In this document: piece by piece, positions 10,172 to 18,305 of the stretch
How positions within the stretch are numbered: position 1 is the first letter of the stretch
Layout: every line of letters begins with the position of its first letter
Translations under genes and position numbers: made by a program
The notes under the pieces: generated by a model
Seen by the model: the letters and a program-made list of their open reading frames with translations, nothing else
What the model was told of the DNA's origin: nothing
Databases searched by the model: none
NCBI RefSeq assembly: GCF_006516965.1
Contig: NZ_VHLH01000036.1
Span: forward strand, 1 to 38,976
Direction: 5' to 3'
From: Pararhizobium mangrovi
GTDB taxonomy: Bacteria; Pseudomonadota; Alphaproteobacteria; Rhizobiales; Rhizobiaceae
DNA length: 38,976 bases

Positions 10172-10329
10172 GGTCGGGCGCTCTATAGGCGCGAATCGCG
10201 CGGTGGACAACCGCTCGCCGGCGCGGCGTCGCGCTTGCGCACCGCGAATGCCCGAATGCAAAAGTGGCCGAATCCCGCTAGACAGGCGGAAAGGCTTACC
10301 CTTCAACCGTACGAGGACCGCGCGAGACC

Positions 10330-11961
10330 TTGGTCAATCAGCCCCGCCTTTATGCCGGCGTCAACGCCTATCGTCTCGATCCGCTGCTGACGGACGTCAC
10401 GGCGGACATGCCGAAGTCGCTGCGCGAGGGGTTCGATGCGATCGGACGGTTCACGACCTCGGTCGAGGGACAGGATCTCGCGCGCATGGCGAACCGGTCG
10501 GCCCCCGAACTGCGTGCCCTCGATGCGCGCGGCGAGCGGACGGATCAGGTGGAATACCATCCGGCCTATCATGCGCTGATGCGCCGATCCGTGGCTGCGG
10601 GGCTGCATTGCTCGGTTTGGGAGAACGTACCCGACGAAGCCGGCATCTCGCATCAGGCCCGCGCCGTGCGCTTCTTCCTGACGGCCGGTCTCGAACGCGG
10701 CCATCTTGCAGCGATCAGCACGACGGCCGCTTCCGTCGCGGCGATCGCGGCGTCGCCGCGTGTTGCCAAGGACTGGGCGCCCCGCGTTCTGACGCGACGC
10801 TACGATTCGGCGACCAAGCCCGCCATGCGAAAGCAGGGGGTTACCATCGGCATGGCCATGACCGAACGTCAGGGTGGTTCGGACGTCGAGGGATGTGCGA
10901 GCACCGCTTCGCGCGTCGGCGAGGGGATCTACCGGCTGACGGGAGAAAAATGGTTCGTTGGCGCTCCGATGAGTGATGCCTTCGTAACGCTTGGGCGAAC
11001 CGAAGAGGGGGTCAGCTGTTTCCTCGTGCCGCGCGTTCTCGAAGACGGCGCGGCGAACGGGATCGAGCTTCGACGGTTGAAGGACATGTCCGGCACCCGG
11101 TCGAACGCGTGCGTCGAAATGGGGCTTTCGCAAAGCTACGGCTTCCTTCTCGGCACGGCAGGCACCGGCGTGCGGACGATCCTCGACATGGTGACCCTGA
11201 CGCGGCTCGATTGCGCGCTCGTCTCCGCCGGTCTCATGCGCGCCGCACTTGGCGAGGCCGTCTTCCACGTCCGCCGGCGTACCGTCTCCGGTAATCCGCT
11301 CGCCGAACGGCCGATCATGACGCGGGTGCTCGCCGATCTCTCGCTCGACACGGCGGCCGCGACAGCACTTTCGTTGCGCCTCGCGCGCTCCTTCGACCGG
11401 GCGCGTGAATCCCGCGAGGAGGCAGCTTACGCCCGGTTGATGACGCCGGTCACGAAATACTGGGTGTGCAAAAGCGCGCCGGGCTTCGTTTCCGAGGCGA
11501 TGGAGTGCATCGGGGGGAGCGGCTACGTCGAGGACCGGCCGATCGCACGGCACTATCGCGATGCGCCGGCAAGCGGCCTGTGGGAAGGCACGGGCAACGC
11601 CATGGCGCTCGACGTCCTGCGGGTGCTCGGCCGCGGCCGCGAGCTGCTCGACAGCGTCGTCGCCGGCATCGGCCACGATCTGGGCCCGGCCGGCGCAAGG
11701 ACCGTCGACGTGCTTCGGGCGGCCATCGCGCTTGCGCAGGAAGACGAGGGAGCCGCGCGCATGCTGACCGAGCAGCTCGCGCTCGCTGCTGCGGCGGCCG
11801 AACTGAACCGCCTCGGCGCGGCCCACATCGCCGATGCGTTCGCCGAGACGCGGCTTGCCGGTTCGTGGCGTTCGACTTACGGCATGCTCGATTCGCGTTT
11901 CGACGCAGCCCGCATCCTCGAAGTGCTCTGCCCGGACGCCGATGCGGACGCCGGACGCTAG
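10330..11961 (+). CDS. AidB-like acyl-CoA dehydrogenase family protein
   Basis: This 543-residue flavoprotein has the length and motif order of E. coli AidB, an acyl-CoA dehydrogenase homologue induced by alkylation damage that also binds DNA. Matches include [13 protein letters not shown], the [13 protein letters not shown] segment, [11 protein letters not shown], and [14 protein letters not shown] followed by [15 protein letters not shown]. The only start after the upstream in-frame stop at 10279 that keeps the conserved [12 protein letters not shown] segment is a TTG at 10330, preceded by an ACGAGGA ribosome site. Whether it acts in damage response or as an isovaleryl-CoA-type dehydrogenase cannot be told. 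Its TAG stop lies at the edge of the repeat element that follows. Confidence 0.88.
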   Translation: MVNQPRLYAGVNAYRLDPLLTDVTADMPKSLREGFDAIGRFTTSVEGQDLARMANRSAPELRALDARGERTDQVEYHPAYHALMRRSVAAGLHCSVWENVPDEAGISHQARAVRFFLTAGLERGHLAAISTTAASVAAIAASPRVAKDWAPRVLTRRYDSATKPAMRKQGVTIGMAMTERQGGSDVEGCASTASRVGEGIYRLTGEKWFVGAPMSDAFVTLGRTEEGVSCFLVPRVLEDGAANGIELRRLKDMSGTRSNACVEMGLSQSYGFLLGTAGTGVRTILDMVTLTRLDCALVSAGLMRAALGEAVFHVRRRTVSGNPLAERPIMTRVLADLSLDTAAATALSLRLARSFDRARESREEAAYARLMTPVTKYWVCKSAPGFVSEAMECIGGSGYVEDRPIARHYRDAPASGLWEGTGNAMALDVLRVLGRGRELLDSVVAGIGHDLGPAGARTVDVLRAAIALAQEDEGAARMLTEQLALAAAAAELNRLGAAHIADAFAETRLAGSWRSTYGMLDSRFDAARILEVLCPDADADAGR

Positions 11962-12224
11962 AGCCTTTTAGGTTTATACGGAAGCGCTCTGTTCGATCGT
12001 GCCGGTTTCCCACGCGAAGGCGATCGCAGCGCGATGTGGTTCATCGGGCAAGATCGCCGACAAAGTGGGAGAGCGGCACGGTCGAACCCTTCGGGCCGGC
12101 CCTGTTTGCGCCATGACGCTTCGACGGATGGCTCGACCGTACCGCCAGTACGCTCGTCGCCATCCGTCTCGGTCCTGACGCAAACAGGGTCGGCAGAGCG
12201 TTTCCGTATGAACCTGAAAGGCTC
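11959..12224. repeat. Nested inverted-repeat element (~265 bp) with cloverleaf-like folding potential
   Basis: The gene-free stretch 11962-12344 is largely this element. Its outer arms, 11961-11991 and 12194-12224, are inverted copies of 31 bp with four differences and the core GAGCCTTTYAGGTTYATACG. Inside lie two more hairpins. Arm A pairs 11992-12013 with 12065-12086 (22 bp, four mismatches) and continues with GGCGATC/GATCGCC (12019-12025, 12052-12058) and CGATG/CATCG. Arm B pairs 12096-12131 with 12160-12193. Between the arms, 12088-12095 can form a tiny CC-TTCG-GG hairpin. The layout suggests a non-autonomous repeat or a structured transcript. No coding frame in it looks real. The rest, 12225-12344, shows only a short GAGCG/CGCTC hairpin at 12301-12315. 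Confidence 0.8.
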
Positions 12225-12344
12225 TTGAGCCTTTCCCGGCCACGGTGATCCGGTCCGGCATCGCGAACAATGAGATAGGCCGCGCGGCTCGCAGCGATCA
12301 GAGCGCAGGACGCTCCCGTATTTTCGCTTGCCGACCCTTCCTTC

Positions 12345-13244
12345 TCAGCGCTGCTGGATTGCCCTCGCCGGACGGGCGCAATCCCGTTCGAACGCTTCGA
12401 TGTCCGCATGGTGCTCGTCACCCGGCCGTGCGCAGGGAACGAGGATGGTGGTCCCGCCGTCATCGTCGGATTGGCTGGCAAGTTCGATCCATGGCCCGTT
12501 TGCAAGGTTCACGCTGCGGTTGCGTTCGAACCAGGCGCGCATCTGGCCGATCGCCTCGTCCGTAGAGGTCGCCGTTTCGCGTGGGAAGGTGAAACGCGCG
12601 TAGCTTTTCCGGTCGAACAGGTAACCGAAATCGACATCGTCCTGAAAAAGCTTCCGCAGCCTGTCGCCAGCGATGCGTGCGGGTTCGGCGCAAAGCTCGA
12701 TGATGGTGATCGGCGAACCCGGCGCACGTCCGACGAGGCAGGAGAGATGCACGTCGTCCGGAAGGGCGAGTGCGCGCTTCAGAAAGAGCGCCGATCCCAC
12801 CTCTGGTGAAGAGGGCGAACCGAACACGACCAGCCGCTTTCGCAGCACGAACACCGGTTCCGGGTCGATCAACGTCACCTCGACCGGAGGCAGGGCGGCG
12901 ACCGGCGAGGACCGGTATCGATCGCGGATATGGATCGGCGAATGGTTGTAGCGGCCCTTCAGGGCACGGGTGAAGCCGGACTGGAACGCAAAACCGGATT
13001 TGACGCAAAGCTGCATGAAGTCCTCGTTCGCGATGGCGATCTCGAAGAAGACATGCGTGAAGATCGATTCGCGCACGCAAAAGGCGAGTGGGAAGCCGCA
13101 GTGCTTGCGGTAGAGCTGGCGAAAGCTTTCCGCCGAAATCGCGTGCCGGGCCAGCCAGGCCTCTCGCGCAAGGGTTTCGAGGGGCCCGGCCTCGAACGTG
13201 GCGATGAAGCGTTTGACGAGCGGATTCCTAACTTCGCGAAGCAT
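12345..13244 (-). CDS. AraC family transcriptional regulator with C-terminal effector-type domain
   Basis: The 299-residue protein has its AraC double helix-turn-helix at the N-terminus (about 20-110); the second helix-turn-helix reads LCVKSGFAFQSGFTRALKG, close to the family signature, followed by NHSP. Residues about 120-290 form a separate domain starting PPVEVTLIDPEPVFVLRKR, which resembles GyrI/Rob-type effector-binding domains in position and pattern, though this is a weak match. DNA-binding domain first and sensor last is the Rob/SoxS-GyrI arrangement. It is divergent from the adhesin cluster across an AT-rich spacer, so it is a candidate local regulator of that cluster; the inducer is unknown. 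Confidence 0.8.
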   Translation of the reverse strand: MLREVRNPLVKRFIATFEAGPLETLAREAWLARHAISAESFRQLYRKHCGFPLAFCVRESIFTHVFFEIAIANEDFMQLCVKSGFAFQSGFTRALKGRYNHSPIHIRDRYRSSPVAALPPVEVTLIDPEPVFVLRKRLVVFGSPSSPEVGSALFLKRALALPDDVHLSCLVGRAPGSPITIIELCAEPARIAGDRLRKLFQDDVDFGYLFDRKSYARFTFPRETATSTDEAIGQMRAWFERNRSVNLANGPWIELASQSDDDGGTTILVPCARPGDEHHADIEAFERDCARPARAIQQR

Positions 13245-13434
13245 GTCCTGTTCCCTTATAGTTGTATTTAGGCAACATACTTGTCGCTTAAGTTGTGTCT
13301 TACCATTCCCGGGATGAGTGGCACAACCCAGGATAATTCAACTCCATATATTCAATCTATAAGAGTGTATGTCGGTAGGGGACGCGCCATTGGCGCCAAG
13401 CACGCAGGGCCCGACAGGGGCCAGGGGGATTTGC
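13245..13434. promoter_or_regulatory. AT-rich divergent promoter region between the AraC regulator and the adhesin cluster
   Basis: This 190-bp spacer is strikingly AT-rich against the GC-rich background, notably at 13255-13375. It has several GTTGT/ACAAC elements (around 13262, 13292 and 13323), a CATTCCCGGGATG palindrome near 13306-13318 and near-repeats of ATTCAA next to TATA-like sequences around 13338-13364. It is the natural place for two divergent promoters and AraC-type binding sites. Individual operators cannot be fixed by eye. Confidence 0.4.
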
Positions 13435-13881
13435 ATGACGGGCACTCGATGCCACCACGACGGGCGAGCCGTGTCTCGCCGCCTTCGCTTCCTCGTTGCG
13501 ACGGCGGTTCTGACGGTGGGCGCCGCGACCGCTCACGCACAGAGCGTGTCTTCGGCGCCCATGGACTGGAGCGGCGGCTACAATTTCGGCGGCACGAACG
13601 CCATGGCGCTGAAGCTGAACCAGGCGCAGATCATCGAGAAGAAGGACAGCGGCTACTACGCGGACTCGGCCAAGAACTATTACGACGTCACCAACGACAA
13701 CAGCACGAACATCAAGAACCAGTCGAACTCGACCGGTTCGGTGAATAGCTCCGAAACGAACGTCGATTTCGGCGGTGACGGGAACCGCTTCGACAACGCG
13801 AGCACGTCGTACTCCAACGGCTGCCAGGACGGGTCCATCGACATCTCCTCGGGAAGCGAGGGGGCGTCGGCGTGCAACTGA
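13435..13881 (+). CDS. Small secreted Asn/Ser/Tyr-rich protein, HfaA-like by position and composition
   Basis: The 148-residue protein has a basic N-terminus and a signal peptide ending AHA-Q (predicted cut after residue 35). The mature part is rich in Asn, Ser, Gly and Tyr (YYADSAKNYYDVTNDNS at about 75-90) and has two cysteines (130 and 147) near the end around GCQDGSI. This composition is typical of exported fibre or amyloid-like subunits. In Caulobacter, HfaA is a small secreted protein encoded just before the CsgG-like HfaB and forms part of the holdfast anchor. Here the gene overlaps hfaB by ten bases, so co-expression is near certain. Direct sequence identity to HfaA could not be verified. 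A GGGGGA site precedes the ATG. Confidence 0.65.
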   Translation: MTGTRCHHDGRAVSRRLRFLVATAVLTVGAATAHAQSVSSAPMDWSGGYNFGGTNAMALKLNQAQIIEKKDSGYYADSAKNYYDVTNDNSTNIKNQSNSTGSVNSSETNVDFGGDGNRFDNASTSYSNGCQDGSIDISSGSEGASACN

Positions 13882-14918
13882 TCGGAGACGAACGCAGGCG
13901 AAAGCTTGCCGTGGCGTGCATCTGCCTCCCGGCACTTGCACTGACGGGCTGCGCGGGTGCGCCGGGTATCGCCGGGGCGAACCAGGATGCGGCGCTGATC
14001 CAGGGGCCGCCCATCCGCGATATCGTCACGCCCTTCGATACGGCGCTGAGCTGCCTGAAGGGAAAGATCTCGAACAAGCTGGTCTTTTCCGTCGGTGCGA
14101 TCGAGGACCGGACGGGCAAGGAGTCCTTCACCGACGGCGGCACCGGCAAGTTCGTCACGCAAGGCGCCGGCGACATCGTCCAGTCGGCGCTCTTCAAGGC
14201 GGGTGCGACGGTCGTCAACCGCCGTGATCCGCGCATCACGACAACGGAGATCGGTTGGAAGATCAAGAGCCCGAAGCATCTGATCCCGACGAACTTCTAC
14301 ATCACGGGCTCGATCAACTCGCTCGACTTCATTCCCGGCAGCGGAGCGGAGGTGCAGGTCGCGGGCGTCGGTCCGCGCTACCGCCAGAACCGCATTCTCG
14401 TCGGGCTCGATCTGGCGCTGACGCAGGCGAGCACGTCGCGCGTTGTCGCCGACGTACCTCTGCAAAAGCAGATCTTCCAGGACGAGGCGGGCATCGGCTT
14501 CGGCCGTTTCCTCGGCGACACGCTGGTTGCCGGCGACATCGGCGGGCGCGAACGCGAAGCGACCAACCTCGCCCTGCGGCAGATGCTGAACTTCGCGACC
14601 TTCGACCTGCTGACCCAGGTGATGAAAGCCAAGGCCTTTGAGGCCTGCCGACCGAAGATCGACACCGCTTTCGGGTCGATCCGGCACACCGGCACGAAGG
14701 AACGTCTCGACAAGCTGCAGGCGATGGAGAACGGGCCCGGTGGGCACCTCAAGGAAAAGATCGCGGCCATGAAGGCCGAGCCGGCGGAAGCCGACGAGAC
14801 GAAGGCAGAAGGGGAAAAGGTCATCCGCAAGGCGACGCAGCATGGCGACGGCTCGCAGACGGGCCATGCGACGAGCACGCGTGACCGTGCCCGGGCGCAG
14901 GCCCTCTTCGGCCAATGA
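13872..14918 (+). CDS. hfaB: CsgG/HfaB family outer-membrane lipoprotein (adhesin export pore)
   Basis: CsgG-family lipoproteins form outer-membrane pores that export curli subunits; Caulobacter HfaB is the homologue needed for HfaA and HfaD export and holdfast anchoring. The 348-residue protein has a lipobox ALTGC with Cys27, then the CsgG core: NKLVFSVGAIEDRTGK, a GKFVTQGAGDIVQSALFKAG segment, and VVNRRDPRI matching the family's ER/NRRD region. Later parts such as FYITGSINSLDF and ILVGLDLALTQAST fit the pore-forming region. The last ~50 residues are an added polar, charged tail. It overlaps the preceding secreted-protein gene by ten bases and is followed after 98 bases by another secreted protein, the hfaA-hfaB-hfaD order. 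Confidence 0.88.
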   Translation: MQLIGDERRRKLAVACICLPALALTGCAGAPGIAGANQDAALIQGPPIRDIVTPFDTALSCLKGKISNKLVFSVGAIEDRTGKESFTDGGTGKFVTQGAGDIVQSALFKAGATVVNRRDPRITTTEIGWKIKSPKHLIPTNFYITGSINSLDFIPGSGAEVQVAGVGPRYRQNRILVGLDLALTQASTSRVVADVPLQKQIFQDEAGIGFGRFLGDTLVAGDIGGREREATNLALRQMLNFATFDLLTQVMKAKAFEACRPKIDTAFGSIRHTGTKERLDKLQAMENGPGGHLKEKIAAMKAEPAEADETKAEGEKVIRKATQHGDGSQTGHATSTRDRARAQALFGQ

Positions 14919-15016
14919 GAATGCGGGGGGTGAACCTTCGTATGGCGGGTATCGGGGGACCGAGCCCGCATATCGAGCCGACCCGGAACGGGCGGCATCC
15001 AAAAGGAGAGTGGACT

Positions 15017-16018
15017 ATGAAAACTGGGTTTCTCGCCGGCGTTTCCGTGCTGGCTCTGACCTTCGGCATGGCTGCCGCGAATGCACAGGTCGTCGATATC
15101 TCGAACATCGATCCGGAGATCGCCGCGAACGTTCTGGGCAACGCGATCCAGAACGGACAGCTCGACATCGACGATATCAGCACCGACGGTTCCGGCGACA
15201 ATCTGAGCCAGACGCTGGGTTCGAACATCCTCGACCTGGCAGACAACTATGACAACGGCATCGTCATCGGCGGTTCGCTCAACAGCGCGAATGTCGATGC
15301 TTCGGTAAATGTTACGCCGGAAGCGGTCAATCTCAGCGACTTCGCCACCGGCGAGTTCACGCTCGGCGTCAATGCCGGCCTCGCGCTGAACGGTTCCGTC
15401 GATATCGACGCCGGTGCCGCCGGTGGCAGCACGCCGAACACGGCTGCCGATTCCGGTGTTCTCAGTGCCGACGTGGATCTCGGCGTCTTTGCTGGCGCCG
15501 GTGCCGGCATCTTCGATCCGGACTACCTCAACGCGGTCGTGCAGGGCGGTACCACCAACATCACCGATCAGATCTCGACGACGGCGCTGGGTGCCTATCG
15601 AACGGGCGATGTCGCCCTGCCGACGCTTGAAAGCGCCAGCAACACGAGCCTGAGCGGCGGCTTCGACGGTGGTACGCTGAGCAGCTCCGACGACGAGTCG
15701 TCCTTCTCGAACGTTGCGCTCGACGACAATTCGGCGATCGCACGGTCGTCCTACTCGACCGCCTTCGACCAGGATGGCCCGAGCTTCAACGCGACCTTCG
15801 GTGACGCCGCTTCGCGTTCGGGCTTCGTTGCCGACACGTTGACCACGAACGTCGCCTTCAACGACGGCTTCATCAACGGCTCGGTCACCGTCGGCGGCCT
15901 GAAGTCGCGTATCGACGGCATCTCGACGACCGCGATCGGTGCCTACAATTCCGGCGGCATCACGGTCGTGACCGGCGATTCCTCCGGTTCGGCCAACTCG
16001 GACAACGACTCCGACTAG
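15017..16018 (+). CDS. Secreted acidic repeat protein, candidate HfaD-like adhesin/anchor
   Basis: The 333-residue protein starts at an ATG with an excellent AAAAGGAGAG site, placing a classical signal peptide (ending ANA-Q, residues 1-24) at the N-terminus; an in-frame extension to 14915 is therefore rejected. The mature protein has no cysteine and is rich in Asp, Asn, Ser, Gly and Thr. Two copies of ISTTA(L/I)GAY(R/N)(T/S)G occur at 186-197 and 302-313, each followed by a beta-prone stretch. It ends in a low-complexity Ser/Asn/Asp tail. Size, composition and place after the CsgG-type pore match Caulobacter HfaD, an exported anchor protein, but homology is inferred from context only. A strong terminator follows. 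Confidence 0.65.
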   Translation: MKTGFLAGVSVLALTFGMAAANAQVVDISNIDPEIAANVLGNAIQNGQLDIDDISTDGSGDNLSQTLGSNILDLADNYDNGIVIGGSLNSANVDASVNVTPEAVNLSDFATGEFTLGVNAGLALNGSVDIDAGAAGGSTPNTAADSGVLSADVDLGVFAGAGAGIFDPDYLNAVVQGGTTNITDQISTTALGAYRTGDVALPTLESASNTSLSGGFDGGTLSSSDDESSFSNVALDDNSAIARSSYSTAFDQDGPSFNATFGDAASRSGFVADTLTTNVAFNDGFINGSVTVGGLKSRIDGISTTAIGAYNSGGITVVTGDSSGSANSDNDSD

Positions 16019-16060
16019 GCCTCGTCGCTCGCTGCGCCGGGCCGATGTCCGGCGTGGCTT

Positions 16061-16091
16061 TGCCCGCCGCATCCGCGGCGGGCACCTTTTT
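16061..16091 (+). terminator. Rho-independent terminator after the hfaABD-like operon
   Basis: A perfect 10-bp stem TGCCCGCCGC / GCGGCGGGCA with an ATCC loop is followed by CC and a run of five T. It sits 43 bases after the stop of the secreted repeat protein and ends the three-gene adhesin transcript, so the barrel gene that follows is probably expressed separately or by read-through. Confidence 0.85.
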
Positions 16092-16146
16092 CCGCACCCG
16101 TCGGGGTGCCCGGTTCAACGCCGATCGCTCTGAGGGGAGCACTGAC

Positions 16147-17298
16147 ATGAAGAAGCTCGTTCTGTTTCTATCCGCCGGGGTGGCGATCGCGCCGGCCCAT
16201 GCGGCCGATTTCATCCTGCCGCCGGCGCCGCCCGCGCAGATGGTGCCGCCGCCGCTGGTGACCTGGGGCGGCTTCTACGCCGGCGGCCAGATCGGCGGTG
16301 CCTTCGCAGGAGACGACGGGTCCCTGCGTTCGCGCTCCACGACCGAACGCAGCGGCAACAACGACAACGACGACAACGACGACCAGGACGATAACGACGA
16401 CGGCGGTGACGACAACGGCGACAACGGCGACAATGGCGGCAACAACGGAAACGACAACGGCGGAAGTGCGGACGGCGGCGACATCGGCGCGGCCTGTGGC
16501 GTCACGCCGAACACCGCAGCATGCTCGGCCATCGACGACGGCTTCGATACAGCGGACCAGTTCGGCGTCGCCGGTGCCGGAACGGACAACACCGGAACCG
16601 GCGCGGTCCTTGCTGACGGCACGTCGGGCGACGGATCGCAATCCGGCGACGGGGACGACGGGGCGAACGCTTCGGACGACGACGACCGGCCGGCGACGCT
16701 CCAGCGCCGCCTGACGACGTTCGACGACGATGGCGACGGTGGCAACGCTTCGATCGAGGAGAGGATCGATCTCGCCAACGGCTTTTCCAACGGGTTCGGA
16801 GACGAACTGGTCGGCGGCGCGCATGCTGGCTACAACTTCCAGTTCGGGCAATTCGTGATCGGACCGGTAGCGAGCATCGATTTCCTCGACGCGGACCGTT
16901 CCGGCTCGCTCGGAGACGGCAATAGCCGCATCACCGCGCACCAAAGCCTCGATTATGTCGCGTCCGCCCGGCTGAACGTCGGCTACGCGATCGACCGATT
17001 GCTGATCTACGGCACGGGCGGCCTCGCCTTCGGCGACGTCAAGACGCGCTTCGACGCGCCATCCTTCGATTCGCAGGAGGATACCGACACGCTCGTCGGC
17101 TATACGGTCGGCGGCGGCGCGAGCTACCTGCTGACGCCGCATCTGAGCTTCGGCGTGGAGTACCGCTACACCAATCTCGGCGACGCGGATTTCAAGGGCG
17201 ACTTCGACCTCGGCGACAGTCGCACGCTGCGAAGCTCGGTGGACGACGACGTCGATTTCCACACGGTGATGGCGACCGTCTCCTACCACTTCCAGTAG
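16147..17298 (+). CDS. Outer-membrane beta-barrel protein with a long Asp/Asn/Gly-rich surface insertion
   Basis: The 383-residue protein has a signal peptide (cut near AHA-A, residues 18-20) and a Pro-rich lead, then WGGFYAGGQIGGAFAG, the first strand typical of Omp25/31-type eight-strand barrels. Barrel strands resume at about 216 (ELVGGAHAGYNFQFG, then FGVEYRYTNLGDADF) and end in VATVSYHFQ-like sequence, here ATVSYHFQ with Gln after the usual terminal aromatic. Between, residues 53-215 form an unusual insertion in the first external loop: an almost pure Asp/Asn/Gly tract at 70-108, one cysteine pair (117 and 126) and more acidic repeats. The tract could bind calcium. AGGGGAGC precedes the ATG. 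Role in adhesion is inferred from its neighbours. Confidence 0.85.
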   Translation: MKKLVLFLSAGVAIAPAHAADFILPPAPPAQMVPPPLVTWGGFYAGGQIGGAFAGDDGSLRSRSTTERSGNNDNDDNDDQDDNDDGGDDNGDNGDNGGNNGNDNGGSADGGDIGAACGVTPNTAACSAIDDGFDTADQFGVAGAGTDNTGTGAVLADGTSGDGSQSGDGDDGANASDDDDRPATLQRRLTTFDDDGDGGNASIEERIDLANGFSNGFGDELVGGAHAGYNFQFGQFVIGPVASIDFLDADRSGSLGDGNSRITAHQSLDYVASARLNVGYAIDRLLIYGTGGLAFGDVKTRFDAPSFDSQEDTDTLVGYTVGGGASYLLTPHLSFGVEYRYTNLGDADFKGDFDLGDSRTLRSSVDDDVDFHTVMATVSYHFQ

Positions 17299-17320
17299 GC
17301 GTGGGTCGGGAGGTCGGCGC

Positions 17321-17737
17321 ATGAAGGCCGAATTCATAGCCAGCCAGTATCACCGCATCGTCGGCGAGGCGCTTCGCCCCGTGGCCTCGGAGCTGCGCCT
17401 CGTCGACGTCGGCGAATTCGTCGCCTTCATTCGCTTCGAATGCTGGGGAGCGATCTCCGATCTCTTCGACGGGGCGGCGGATCTCTACTTCGCCCCGGGC
17501 GTGGTTCGCTTTGCGGATGCGGCTTCCTTCGATCTGGACTGGGCGGGCGAACCGACAATCCGGCTCGACACAATGCTTCGCCTGTCGGGGATCACCATCT
17601 TTCTGCGCCTCGTCCTCGAAGCCCGGACCGCCACCGTCGACGTGCAATGGATCGAGGCGCCCATGGCTCTCCTGTGCAGGGAAAATCTGGAAGCCGACGT
17701 CAAACACAGGCTCGATCGGGTCTCGCTGACGGTGTGA
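17321..17737 (+). CDS. Hypothetical protein (138 aa) downstream of the barrel gene
   Basis: The gene begins 22 bases after the barrel stop codon, so it is probably cotranscribed with it. The 138-residue protein starts MKAEFIASQYHRIVGEALRP and has no signal peptide, membrane helix or cysteine motif (only two isolated cysteines). It contains alternating hydrophobic and acidic stretches (FVAFIRFECWGAISDLFDG, then DLYFAPGVVRFADAASFDLD) that suggest a compact cytosolic alpha/beta domain. I do not recognise a family. It has typical high-GC codon use and a confident start. Confidence 0.7.
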   Translation: MKAEFIASQYHRIVGEALRPVASELRLVDVGEFVAFIRFECWGAISDLFDGAADLYFAPGVVRFADAASFDLDWAGEPTIRLDTMLRLSGITIFLRLVLEARTATVDVQWIEAPMALLCRENLEADVKHRLDRVSLTV

Positions 17738-17778
17738 GACGATCGCGCATTTTTGTTTTCCGTCGAGAACGGAAACGA

Positions 17779-17821
17779 TCTGCCGCCCGCTTTTGGTGTT
17801 CGCAGTAGGGCGGGCGGCAGA
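17779..17821. terminator. Bidirectional hairpin terminator between convergent genes
   Basis: A perfect 12-bp inverted repeat TCTGCCGCCCGC / GCGGGCGGCAGA with a 19-base loop lies between the convergent 17321-17737 and 17855-18211 genes. A second small stem (GTTTTCCGT / ACGGAAAC, 17755-17776) precedes it, next to a T run at 17750-17754. Either strand could be terminated here. Confidence 0.6.
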
Positions 17822-17854
17822 CAGATCGGCGACCGTGCGGCCTCGCGACCTGTC

Positions 17855-18211
17855 TTAATGCGCGAGGCCGTCGGCCTGCGGGTTCGCCTCGGCGATTTCG
17901 CGAAGCATGGACAGGCAGAACTGGCGGTCCTGATCGATGTAGCGCCCGCCATCCTCGTCGAGCGTGAAGCTGATCTCGATGATGCGCATCGTGGTCCAGA
18001 ACTCGTCGACGAGATCCTCGGCGTGGCGACGATCCGGCATGCCGCTGACGGCCGCCGTCAGCAACCGTTCGACCTCGTCGCCGTCGGCGACATGGTTGTC
18101 GCGCATGACGATCTTGGTCAGGCGGTCGATTGCAGCCATCGGCGTCATCGTGCGCCCCGTTCTCGCCCGCGGCTTGTCGGCGGTGCCGGCCGTCTTCGAC
18201 CGTGCGGGCAT
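17855..18211 (-). CDS. Hypothetical protein (about 118 aa)
   Basis: The minus-strand frame ends ADGLAH and codes for a helical, acidic soluble protein with segments such as DRLTKIVMRDNHVADGDEVE and LVDEFWTTMRIIEISFTLDED. No family is recognised and there is no signal peptide or membrane helix. The start is uncertain. ATG 18211 gives 118 residues with high-GC codon use through the basic N-terminal part (MPARSKTAGTADKPRARTGR), while ATG 18148 would give 97 residues and omit it. Neither has a strong ribosome site. It stands alone between the adhesin cluster and the LOV operon. Confidence 0.55.
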   Translation of the reverse strand: MPARSKTAGTADKPRARTGRTMTPMAAIDRLTKIVMRDNHVADGDEVERLLTAAVSGMPDRRHAEDLVDEFWTTMRIIEISFTLDEDGGRYIDQDRQFCLSMLREIAEANPQADGLAH

Positions 18212-18305
18212 TGCGAGTTGGTCGTGCCGACAGCGAATGCACAACGCTTCAGCCGGAGAAACGATCGCTCCATGCTTCGCAGTGCCGCAACTGCGGATCG
18301 GCGCT

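Noticed and set aside
10303-11826. 507-residue minus-strand open frame opposite the AidB-like gene
   Set aside because: Antisense shadow; all acyl-CoA dehydrogenase motifs are on the plus strand.
12034-12228. Small open frames inside the nested repeat element
   Set aside because: They translate palindromic repeat sequence (for example RFRMNLKGS from the arm) and have no ribosome site.
16354-16470. Short-period repeat mistaken for a CRISPR or tandem array
   Set aside because: It is a coding triplet tract in frame with the barrel protein, without spacers.
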